DNA of 64,000 nucleotides, taken from positions 1 through 64,000 of the forward strand of contig JBFXHX010000004.1 in the NCBI GenBank assembly GCA_050176585.1. The letters are read 5' to 3'. The stretch is from CAYYWP01 sp050176585 (GTDB taxonomy: Bacteria > Desulfobacterota > Binatia > HRBIN30 > CADEER01). Below, piece by piece: positions 26,214 to 33,731 of the stretch. The notes beneath the pieces were generated by a model. It was not told where the DNA came from, searched no databases, and saw only the letters and a program-made list of their open reading frames with translations. Both the position numbers and the translations under genes were made by a program. Every line of letters starts with the position of its first letter. Within the stretch, counting starts at the first letter, position 1.

Positions 26214-26474
26214 GAGAAAAACGGTAATGGCTCGCGGCCGCGAAAGCGAGCGCCCTCGCCGGAACGCAGCGCGCGCCGCCCCGACCGCGACGCGGGGTTT
26301 CTTGACAGCCGCGCGGATCGCCGCCAGATGGGCGGCCTACCGAATCTCGCACATGACCCGATCCGACCGGGGTGAAATGCCGAGCCCGTTGCGCGGCCGC
26401 GCCGTGCCGCGTACCTCTGGACCGCACATGACGCGGGTGGCGGTGGGCGGCGAATCGGCACGCGGTGGACGGTC

Positions 26475-27452
26475 ATGCGGGTGCTGATCGCGGGTGCCGG
26501 CGCCATCGGGTCGGTCGTCGGCGGCTTCCTGCGGCGCGCCGGCCTGGATGTGTCGCTGCTCGGGCGGGCTCGTCACATGGACGCGATCGCGCGGCGAGGG
26601 TTAGCGATCCATGGCATCTGGGGCGAACACGTGGTGCACGGACTCAGCGTGGCCACGGACCCCGCTGGACTGCGTGGCCCATTCGACGTGATCCTGCTGC
26701 CCGCCAAAGCGTATGACACGGAGAAGACGGCATCAGCGGTCGCGCCGTTGCTCGCCGATGATGGCCTGATGGTCTCGCTGCAGAACGGGCTCGGCAACAC
26801 GGAGATCTTGGAATCCATCGTGGGCAGGCATCGGGCGCTCGGGGCGCGCGTGATCTTCGGCGTGAAGATTCCGGAACCGGGTCGCGCCGTCGTGGTCGTG
26901 TTCGCCGATCCCACCGCGATCGGCCCCTTGGTCCCGGGCGCGCACCCGGCGCGTGACGCCGCCGCCCGGCACCTGGTCGAGGTGCTCGATCGGGCCGGCG
27001 TGCCGGCGATCTACACGGATCGCCTGACCGAGCTCCTGTGGGCGAAGATTCTATACAATGGATCGTTGAATCCCGTCGGCGCCTTGCTGGGCGTGCACTA
27101 CGGCGCTCTGGCGGATCGCGCCCAGAGCCGCGCGCTCCTGAACGCGGTCATCGCGGAGGTGTTCGCGGTCGCGCACGCCGAAGGCGTTTCGCTTCCCTGG
27201 CCGGCTCCCGCGGCCTACCTCGAGGAATTCTACGGCCGGCTCGTTCCGAGCACGCGCGACCACCGCTCCTCGATGCTGCAGGACATCGAGCACGGGCGCC
27301 GCACCGAGGTCGACGCGATCAACGGTGAGGTGGTGCGCCGCGGGCAGCGGCACGGTATCGCCACGCCGGTGAACGCGGCGTTGACGGAGTTGATCCACGT
27401 CGTCGAGTCGCGGCGCGAACCGGCTGCGAAGGAGAAGTTGGGATTCGCATGA
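26475..27452 (+). CDS. panE: Ketopantoate reductase family protein
   Basis: 325 residues in the PanE/ApbA family: NADPH-dependent reduction of 2-dehydropantoate in pantothenate synthesis, or a related 2-oxoacid. The N-terminal Rossmann motif is GAGAIGSVVGGFL (about 7-19). The C-terminal helical domain has the family NGLGNTE and LWAKILYNGSLNPVGALLG segments with the catalytic Lys, followed by PSTRDHRSSMLQDIEHGRRTE (in part), also typical. It overlaps the JAMM gene by four bases (ATGA). Many paralogues act on unknown substrates, so the pathway assignment is moderate. Confidence 0.88.
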   Translation: MRVLIAGAGAIGSVVGGFLRRAGLDVSLLGRARHMDAIARRGLAIHGIWGEHVVHGLSVATDPAGLRGPFDVILLPAKAYDTEKTASAVAPLLADDGLMVSLQNGLGNTEILESIVGRHRALGARVIFGVKIPEPGRAVVVVFADPTAIGPLVPGAHPARDAAARHLVEVLDRAGVPAIYTDRLTELLWAKILYNGSLNPVGALLGVHYGALADRAQSRALLNAVIAEVFAVAHAEGVSLPWPAPAAYLEEFYGRLVPSTRDHRSSMLQDIEHGRRTEVDAINGEVVRRGQRHGIATPVNAALTELIHVVESRREPAAKEKLGFA

Positions 27453-27907
27453 CCATACAGGTACCCACATCGATCCTCGACGAGCTCTTCGCTCACGCGC
27501 GGTCCACCTTTCCCGAAGAATGCTGCGGCATCCTGATCGAGCGCGGCGCCGGCGTCGAAGCCGTCCGCGTGACCAACGTCCAGAACGCGAAGCACGCGGA
27601 ACACCCCGAGAGCTTTCCGCGCACCGCGACCACCGCCTACACGATGGGGCCGGAAGCTGCGCCGATCCTGGTCGCACACGACAAAGGCGAGCTGACGATC
27701 CGCGCGATCTACCACTCGCATCCGCAGCACGCGGCGTACTTCAGCGCCGAAGACCGCGCCCAGGCCACGGTGTGGGACGAGCCCAGTTATCCCGAGGCGG
27801 CGCAGATCGTGATCTCCGTGATCGACGGCACCGTCCGCGACGCGAAGGCGTTCCGCTGGGACGCGGCGGTGCGCGAGTTCGTCGAGGTGCCGCTGCGCGC
27901 GGGCTGA
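27449..27907 (+). CDS. JAMM/MPN+ (M67) metallopeptidase family protein
   Basis: 152 residues. The JAMM zinc motif is complete: E24 (in FPEECCG), H89-S-H91, S99 and D102, with the HxHx7Sx2D spacing. Bacterial stand-alone members (Mec+/YeeS-like) cleave C-terminal adducts from sulfur-carrier proteins of the MoaD/ThiS/CysO type, as in cysteine synthesis. No ThiS/MoaD or ThiF-like gene is adjacent; the neighbour is ketopantoate reductase, with translational coupling. A role in sulfur transfer near pantothenate/CoA metabolism is possible but unproven. Confidence 0.9.
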   Translation: MTIQVPTSILDELFAHARSTFPEECCGILIERGAGVEAVRVTNVQNAKHAEHPESFPRTATTAYTMGPEAAPILVAHDKGELTIRAIYHSHPQHAAYFSAEDRAQATVWDEPSYPEAAQIVISVIDGTVRDAKAFRWDAAVREFVEVPLRAG

Positions 27908-27917
27908 CCGCCTGCGC

Positions 27918-28663
27918 GTTCCTCCCTTCGACTGCTCGTCCAATCGGGGCGCACTACACCGCCCGTGGTCGGGGCGAGCGGCAGTCGTGCTGACGCACGG
28001 GCTCGCGGCCAGCGAGGCCGTCTGGCCGGCGCAGGTCCAGGCGCTAGCGCCGCATTACCGCGTCGTCACGTGGGACCTGCGCGGTCACGGGCGCTCCAGC
28101 CCGCAACCGGCGCCCTGCACGTTCGCGGACCTCGCCGGCGATCTCGAACAGGTGTTGGACAGCGCCGGGATTGAGCGAGCGGTGATCGCCGGTCACTCGG
28201 CCGGCGGCGTGGTGGCGATGCGTTTCGCGCTCGACCACCCCCGGCGGACGGCCGCACTGGTCCTGGTGGGAACTGCCAGCGGGTGCAACGCGCTGGCGCG
28301 CCAGTTCTAGGAGGGTCTCGCGGCGCTCGCCGAAACACGGGCATGGAGCCGGTAGGGCGCCGGCTCGGGGTAAGCGCCGCGCAAGCCGAGCAGGCGCCCA
28401 CCGATGCGGCTAATTAGCTTGGATCGCGCGCCCGATGGCGAGCCTGAATGTCGAGCCGCTCACGCCCCGCCTGGGCGAGCTGCGCTGCCCGGTGCTGATC
28501 GCCGTCGGCGATAAGGATTTCCTCGGCGTCGGCGGCTCCGTCATTTGCACCGGAGATCGCCGGCGGTGCTGAACGTCGTGCCCAGGCACGGCTCGTTCCC
28601 GAGGACGCGCAGGGGTTCAACCGCCTGCTGCTGGGGTTCCTGCGCAGCCTGCCGCGTGCCTGA
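27918..28663 (+). pseudogene. Decayed alpha/beta hydrolase
   Basis: Fragments of one alpha/beta hydrolase lie in order but in different frames. First comes ARPIGAHYTARGRG, then VVLTHGLAASEAVWPAQ with DLRGHGRSS, then the nucleophile elbow AGHSAGGVV, up to a TAG at 28308. Beyond it come LAETRGMEPV, then LGELRCPVLIAVGDKDFLG, then HGSFPEDAQGFNRLLLGFL ending at TGA 28661. At least four frame changes or stops interrupt it. The catalytic Ser region survives but the Asp/His part is out of frame. Neighbouring genes are intact, so decay is more likely than general sequence error. Confidence 0.8.
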
Positions 28664-28848
28664 GAGGCGGTGATTGTGCGGACTCTCTTACCGCAGTCGC
28701 GGGACCGTGCCCGCCGCTTTCGCGTAGCGCGACACCTGCGCCCGCACGGCATCGCGCCAGCGATGCCCGGGGTGGCGCGTGGCGATCGAATCCACCTGGC
28801 CGCCGGCCACGCATGCTACAACGCCCCTCCGGGCGACGCTTCGCCCGC

Positions 28849-28874
28849 CGTGCGGGGACAGGTCCCGCGGCCAC
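28849..28874 (+). repeat. 26-base dispersed repeat, copy 1
   Basis: CGTGCGGGGACAGGTCCCGC plus GGCCAC. It matches the copy at 30215-30240 at 24 of 26 positions in the same orientation. It contains a small hairpin (GCGGG with CCCGC). The two copies flank the acyl-CoA dehydrogenase gene. The surrounding 28664-28919 holds no supported gene. Confidence 0.6.
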
Positions 28875-28919
28875 GCGGAGCGGCGACGGCGAACGCGGCC
28901 GCCGCGCGCTGCCGGGCGG

Positions 28920-30074
28920 TCACACGTCGCCATAGCCCTCGAGCTTGGCGATCACCTGCAACATCACCTCGTCGGCGCCGCCGCCGATGCTCAGCAGGCG
29001 CGCGTCGCGCCAATTGCGCGAGATCAGGTACTCGTCCATGTACCCGTAGCCGCCGTGGAACTGCAGGCACCAATCCGCGACCTTGCGCACCAGCCGGCCG
29101 GCGGTGAGCTTGGCCATCGACGTTTCGCGCGTGCACTCCTCGTTCGCGACGTACATCCGCACGCAGTGGTAATTCAGCTGGCGCAGCAATTCGACCTCGG
29201 TCTGTAGCTCCGCGAGGGTGAACTGGACGAACTGCTTCTGCGACAAAGACTGGCCGAAGGCGCGGCGCTCTTTGAGATACTGGGCGGTGCGGTCGAGCAT
29301 CGCCTGCGCGGAACCGACGGCACCAATCGCCGCGATCATGCGCTCCTTCTGGAACTGCCGCATCTGGTAAATGAAGCCCATGCCCTCTTCGCCGATGCGG
29401 TTCCCGACGGGCACCCGCACGTCCTCGAACACCAGCTCGGCGGTGTCGGAGGAGTGGTTGCCGATCTTCTCGAGCTTGTTGGCGACGCTGAACCCGGGCG
29501 CGTCCGTCGGCACGACGAACAGGCTGAACCCGTGGTACCCCTTCTCCGGGTCGGTCTTCACCAGCAGCGTGATGTAGTCCGCCTGTGCGCCGTTGGTGAT
29601 GAAGATCTTGCGCCCGTTGATCACGTAGGAGTCGCCATCGCGCTTGGCCGTGGTCTGGATCGCCAGCACATCCGACCCCGCGCCCGGCTCGGTGACGCCA
29701 ATCGCGCCCACCAGCTCGCCGCTGATCGACGGGCGTAAGAAGCGCTCTTTCAGCGCGTCGCTCGCCACGTCGTGCAGCGCTGGTGTGCACATGTCGGTCT
29801 GCACCATGATCGACATGGGAATGCCGCTGCACCGGCACGTAGAGGTCATCGCCTCGCAATAGGCGGCCGTCCACCAGTAATCGAGGCCGCTGCCGCCCCA
29901 GCGCGGATTGTACGTGATGCCGAGCATGCCGAGCTCGCCCGCGCGCTTGAACACCTGGTGCGCGGGATAGCTGCGCTGGCGTTCCCACTCGTCGACGTGC
30001 GGATTGATCTCCTTTGCGAAAAAGTCGCGGATGGTCTGCTGGAACGCCCGCTGTTCCCGGCTGAAGTATTCCAT
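28920..30074 (-). CDS. Acyl-CoA dehydrogenase
   Basis: 384 residues from ATG 30074 (MEYFSREQRAF); the frame is open further but the extension is not family-like. FAD-dependent alpha,beta-dehydrogenation of acyl-CoA. Seen: AIGVTEPGAGSDV (FAD/substrate strand), YVINGRKIFITNGAQADY, FGQSLSQKQFVQF, and QFHGGYGYMDEYLISRNWRDARLLSIGGGADE (in part). The position of the catalytic Glu of medium-chain enzymes is Gly here (IGGG), as in long/branched-chain types whose base comes from another helix. It stands alone, flanked by 26-base repeats. Substrate unknown. Confidence 0.92.
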   Translation of the reverse strand: MEYFSREQRAFQQTIRDFFAKEINPHVDEWERQRSYPAHQVFKRAGELGMLGITYNPRWGGSGLDYWWTAAYCEAMTSTCRCSGIPMSIMVQTDMCTPALHDVASDALKERFLRPSISGELVGAIGVTEPGAGSDVLAIQTTAKRDGDSYVINGRKIFITNGAQADYITLLVKTDPEKGYHGFSLFVVPTDAPGFSVANKLEKIGNHSSDTAELVFEDVRVPVGNRIGEEGMGFIYQMRQFQKERMIAAIGAVGSAQAMLDRTAQYLKERRAFGQSLSQKQFVQFTLAELQTEVELLRQLNYHCVRMYVANEECTRETSMAKLTAGRLVRKVADWCLQFHGGYGYMDEYLISRNWRDARLLSIGGGADEVMLQVIAKLEGYGDV

Positions 30075-30214
30075 CGCGCTCGCAGGTAGCACCGGTTGAT
30101 CGGTTTGGGTAGGAGCGTGACGCTCCGAATGCCGCGGCACCTGGCGGCCCGCCAATTGCGTTGGTGGCATTCCATTGCTGCGCCGCGCCACCGCACCGGC
30201 GGCGCTCTGCGCCG

Positions 30215-30240
30215 CGTGCGGGCACAGGTCCCGCGGCTAC
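30215..30240 (+). repeat. 26-base dispersed repeat, copy 2
   Basis: Same element as at 28849-28874 with two substitutions, between the acyl-CoA dehydrogenase start and the miaB stop. A separate 7-bp palindrome (GGAGCGT/ACGCTCC, 30112-30126) lies about 90 bases before it. Confidence 0.6.
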
Positions 30241-30301
30241 AGAATGGCGAGTTGCGCGTGTGCCAGCGGTCGGGCGATCGCGCGGCAGCCACCCGGCAGA
30301 A

Positions 30302-31597
30302 TCAGGTGCCTATCGCTTCGCCGATCAGCGTGTGCGCGGTCGCGTCCAGAACCCGCATGCGCGCAAGCGCGCCCGCCGCGAGCGCACCGCTGGCCGGGAA
30401 CACGGCGGTCTTGAACTGCGGCGTCTTGCCAGCGAGCCACCCTTCGCGCCGGCGCGCCGGACCTTCGACCAACACTTCGACCTCGCGACCCACGCACCCC
30501 GCGTTGATTTCGGCAGCGATCTCCTCTTGCAGCGCGATCACGGCCGCCAGCCGCCGGCTCTTCTCTTCTTCCGAAACGGTCTCCGGCCACTTCGCGGCTT
30601 TGGTGTGATCGCGCCGCGAGTACTTGAACATGAACGCGCTGTCGAAGCGCACGCGGCGCATGAGCTCCAGCGTCGCCTCGAAATCGCGCTCGCCCTCCTC
30701 AGGGAAGCCGACGATGATGTCGGTGCTCAGAGCCAGCTCGGGCACCGCGGCGCGCAGCCGCTCCACCAGGCGCAGGTAGTCGTCGGCGCTGTAGCCGCGC
30801 TCCATTCGCTCGAGCACCGCGGTCGACCCCGATTGCAACGGGAGGTGCAACTGCGGGCACACGGTGTGGCAGCGCGCCATGGCCTCGATCGCGCTCTCGG
30901 TCATGTCGCTCGGATGCGGAGAGGTGAAGCGGATCCGGTCGATGCCCGGCACGCGGTCCGCGGCGCGCAACAGGTCGCCAAAGTCCGTCGCTCCGTCGCG
31001 ATAGGCGTTCACGGTCTGGCCGAGGAACACCACCTCGCGGTAGCCATCGCGCGCGGCGTCGCGCACCTGCGCCAGCACGGTCGCGGCGGGCAGGCTGCGC
31101 TCGCGGCCGCGCACGTACGGCACGATGCAGAAGGTGCAAAACTTGTCGCACCCGCGCATGATGGTGATCCACGCCCGCACGCCGTCCGCGCGCTCCGGGG
31201 CGATGTCGGCGTACGTCTCGCCGCGATCGAGCCGGACTTCGACGAACGGATCGCCGCTCAAGAGCAGCGGCAGGCGCCGGTAGGCATCCGGACCGACTAC
31301 GAAATCGAGCTGCGGCGTGCGGTCGAGCAGCGCGTCGCGAAAGTGTTGGGCCATACAGCCGGCGAGGCCGATCTGCACGTGTGGCCGACTCCGCTTGTGC
31401 TGCGCCAGCGCACCGATGCGGCCGAAGATGCGCTGCTCCGCGTTCTCGCGGATCGCGCAGGTGTTCAGCAGGATCACGTCGGCGGCGCCAGGGTCGCTAG
31501 CGGTGGTGAACCCGGAGCGCCGCAGATGACCGCGCATCAGCTCCGTATCCGCCAGGTTCATCTGGCAGCCGTAGGTTTCGATGTAGACGGACGGCAT
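30302..31597 (-). CDS. miaB: tRNA-2-methylthio-N6-dimethylallyladenosine synthase
   Basis: Radical SAM methylthiotransferase of 431 residues from ATG 31597 (MPSVYIETYGCQMN). The N-terminal UPF0004 domain holds three cluster cysteines (YGCQMN, LLNTCAIREN, GLAGCMAQ). The radical SAM motif is CDKFCTFCIVPYVRGRE. A C-terminal TRAM domain follows (GREVEVLVEG, then KTPQFKTAVFP). It adds a 2-methylthio group to i6A37 in tRNAs. It is divergent from the cobalamin-binding gene, with 78 bases between. The extra frame beyond 31597 is non-family sequence. Confidence 0.95.
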   Translation of the reverse strand: MPSVYIETYGCQMNLADTELMRGHLRRSGFTTASDPGAADVILLNTCAIRENAEQRIFGRIGALAQHKRSRPHVQIGLAGCMAQHFRDALLDRTPQLDFVVGPDAYRRLPLLLSGDPFVEVRLDRGETYADIAPERADGVRAWITIMRGCDKFCTFCIVPYVRGRERSLPAATVLAQVRDAARDGYREVVFLGQTVNAYRDGATDFGDLLRAADRVPGIDRIRFTSPHPSDMTESAIEAMARCHTVCPQLHLPLQSGSTAVLERMERGYSADDYLRLVERLRAAVPELALSTDIIVGFPEEGERDFEATLELMRRVRFDSAFMFKYSRRDHTKAAKWPETVSEEEKSRRLAAVIALQEEIAAEINAGCVGREVEVLVEGPARRREGWLAGKTPQFKTAVFPASGALAAGALARMRVLDATAHTLIGEAIGT

Positions 31598-31675
31598 GGT
31601 CAGCCAGCACGTATACCGGAGCGGGCATGGGGTTGACAGCCCACTTCTCCCCCCGGCAATGCCAGATCGACACCT

Positions 31676-32593
31676 ATGGCTGACCGGATTGCCTCCCTGT
31701 TGCCCAGCGCGACGGAGATCCTCTGCGCGCTCGGGCTGGCGGAGCGGATCGTCGGCGTCTCGCACGAGTGCGATTTCCCGCCCGAGATCGTCGGCCGCGC
31801 CGTATTGACGGAGCCAAAGCTCGAGCCGCGCGGGACCTCGGCGGAGATTGATGCCGCCGTCCGCGCCCTGGTCCGCGACGGATTGAGCGTATATCGCATC
31901 CGCGAGGATGCCCTGCGCGCTGCGCGCCCGGATCTGATCGTCACACAGGACCAGTGCGAGGTTTGCGCGGTCTCATTCGCGGAAGTCGAGCGGGCGGCCC
32001 GCGCCCTGCTGCAGCCCGCAGCCGCTATCGTGTCGCTGAAACCCAGCCGCCTGGAGGACATTCTCGCCGACTTCGCTACGGTCGCGGCCGCCGCCAACCG
32101 CGCGGAAGCGGGAACGCAACTGATCGCCGCCAGCCGCGAGCGCCTCGCACGCATCGAGCGCAGGGTGGCGCACGCGCGCAGCCGGCCGCGGGTGGCGTGC
32201 ATCGAGTGGCTGGACCCGCTGATGGTGGCCGGCAACTGGACGCCCGAGCTGGTCGCACTCGGCGGCGGCAGCTACGACCTCGTCGCCGCCGGCGCGCTCA
32301 GCGCTGCGATTACCTGGGAGGACTTGTGCGCGGCCGAGCCGGACGTCGTGATCGTCATGCCGTGCGGCTTCCCGCTCGCGCAGACCCGCCGCGAGCTGCC
32401 GGCGCTCACGGCCCGGCCGGAATGGCAGCAGCTCCCGGCCGTGCGTAACGGCCGCGCCTACGCGGTGGATGGCAATGCGTACCTGAACCGGCCGGGGCCG
32501 CGCATCATCGACAGCGCCGAGTTGCTCGCCGGTTTGATCCAGCCGGGTTTCTGCGCCAGCCTCATGCCGGCCGACGCATGGGAACGGATTTGA
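31676..32593 (+). CDS. Cobalamin-binding periplasmic-type protein (BtuF-like)
   Basis: 305 residues of the helical-backbone substrate-binding fold seen in BtuF. Visible: RIASLLPSATEILCALGL, VGVSHECDFP, LIVTQDQCEVCAVS, VACIEWLDPLMVAGNWTPEL and NRPGPRIIDSAELLA. No signal peptide precedes the domain, so it is likely cytoplasmic; such unsecreted relatives are annotated cobalamin-binding proteins. No btuC/btuD or cobalamin riboswitch is seen nearby. Cobalamin supply would matter to the B12-dependent radical SAM enzyme at 47 kb (inference). Confidence 0.88.
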   Translation: MADRIASLLPSATEILCALGLAERIVGVSHECDFPPEIVGRAVLTEPKLEPRGTSAEIDAAVRALVRDGLSVYRIREDALRAARPDLIVTQDQCEVCAVSFAEVERAARALLQPAAAIVSLKPSRLEDILADFATVAAAANRAEAGTQLIAASRERLARIERRVAHARSRPRVACIEWLDPLMVAGNWTPELVALGGGSYDLVAAGALSAAITWEDLCAAEPDVVIVMPCGFPLAQTRRELPALTARPEWQQLPAVRNGRAYAVDGNAYLNRPGPRIIDSAELLAGLIQPGFCASLMPADAWERI

Positions 32594-32659
32594 GCCGCGA
32601 GACCGCACCGCGCTGGCGTACGCCATGCACCGCGGCGGCGTCCCTCGGGAGAGACGTCG

Positions 32660-33709
32660 GTGGCCGGCCCTCTAGACGGCATCGGGTCGTCGAGCTCGGG
32701 TTGTGCGTCCCCGGCCCCGCCACGGCGGGATCACGGCGGATTGGGGCGCGCAGGTGATCACGATCGACCCGCCCGACGGCAACACCATGCGCGGCTTGTG
32801 CTCACAGGCATTCGGCGCCGACTTGCCCCTCGACGCGCCGTTCGAGCTCGACAACCGCGGCAAGCGGAGCATCGCGCTCAATCTGCAGCACGCGGGCTAC
32901 GGCACCGAGGGCGCAGAGCGCGACCGCCCCACCTGCGCCATCAGCGCCTGGTGGGCGCGCGCTGGCATCGCGCTCTCACTGGTACCCGAAGGCGGTGAGC
33001 CGCCGCATGCACGCGGCGGCATGGGAGATCACACCACCGCCATCGCCGCGGTGAGCGCGACGTGCGCGGCATTGGTCGCGCGGCAGCGCACCGGGCGCGG
33101 GCAGCTCGTATCCACGTCGCTGCTGCGCACCGGTGCGTACGTGCTCGGGCGGCAATGCGAACGGGCGCCTGCGACTCGGCCGGCTCGAGCCTCCGCAGGG
33201 CCGGCGGCGGGTGCCGTATCCGCTGCTGAACTGCTACCGCAGCAGCGACGACCAGTGGTTCTGGTTGCGCCGCCCCCAGGGCGATCCGCCCGATTTGATT
33301 GGCGCGGTCGGCCGCGCCGAGCTCCTGAGCGACGCGCGTTCGGCGACCTGCGCACCCGCCGGCGCCACAAGACCGCCCGCATCGCCGTGCTCGACGAGAT
33401 CTTCGGCCCCTGCGCCGATGGCGCACGGGGCGGCCCGCTTCGCCCAGTGGGCATGTGGTGGGCACGCGTGCAGAGCGTCGCCGAGATGCTCGACGATCCG
33501 CAGGTGCGGGCAGCGGCGTGCTCACCTCGGTCGAGGTAGCCGAAGGGCAGGCAGACACGGTGGCTAGCCCGGCGGATTTCGCCAGTACCCCGCTGCACCC
33601 GGCATCCATGGCGCCCGCGACCGGCCAACACAGCGAGGAAATCCTGTTGGAGCTCGGCTTCGGTTGGGAGAACATCGCCGCACTGCGCGAAGCCGGCGCG
33701 ATCGGATGA
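32660..33709 (+). pseudogene. Decayed CaiB/BaiF-type CoA-transferase
   Basis: Pieces of one family III CoA-transferase appear in order but in different frames: MAGPLDGI, then RVVELGLCVPGPATAG, then ADWGAQVITIDPPDGNTMRG with FELDNRGKRSIALNL, then MGDHTTAIAAVSATCAALVARQRTGRGQ, then PYPLLNCYRSSDDQWFWL, then SVEVAEGQADTVASPADF and GFGWENIAALREAGAIG at the end. The catalytic Asp region of the family falls in a disrupted stretch. Several indels are needed to restore it. The last stop is at 33707-33709, just before the GT39 gene. Confidence 0.82.
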
Positions 33710-33731
33710 GAGAGCCGCCAGGCTTGATCCG

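Noticed and set aside
28849..30240. Composite transposon around the acyl-CoA dehydrogenase
   Set aside because: No transposase, no terminal inverted repeats and no target duplication were found; only short direct repeats.
30161..31636. 491-codon plus-strand frame across miaB
   Set aside because: Antisense to a radical SAM gene with intact motifs.
31598..31675. Cobalamin riboswitch before the BtuF-like gene
   Set aside because: The 78-base gap is too short and no B12-box sequence is present.
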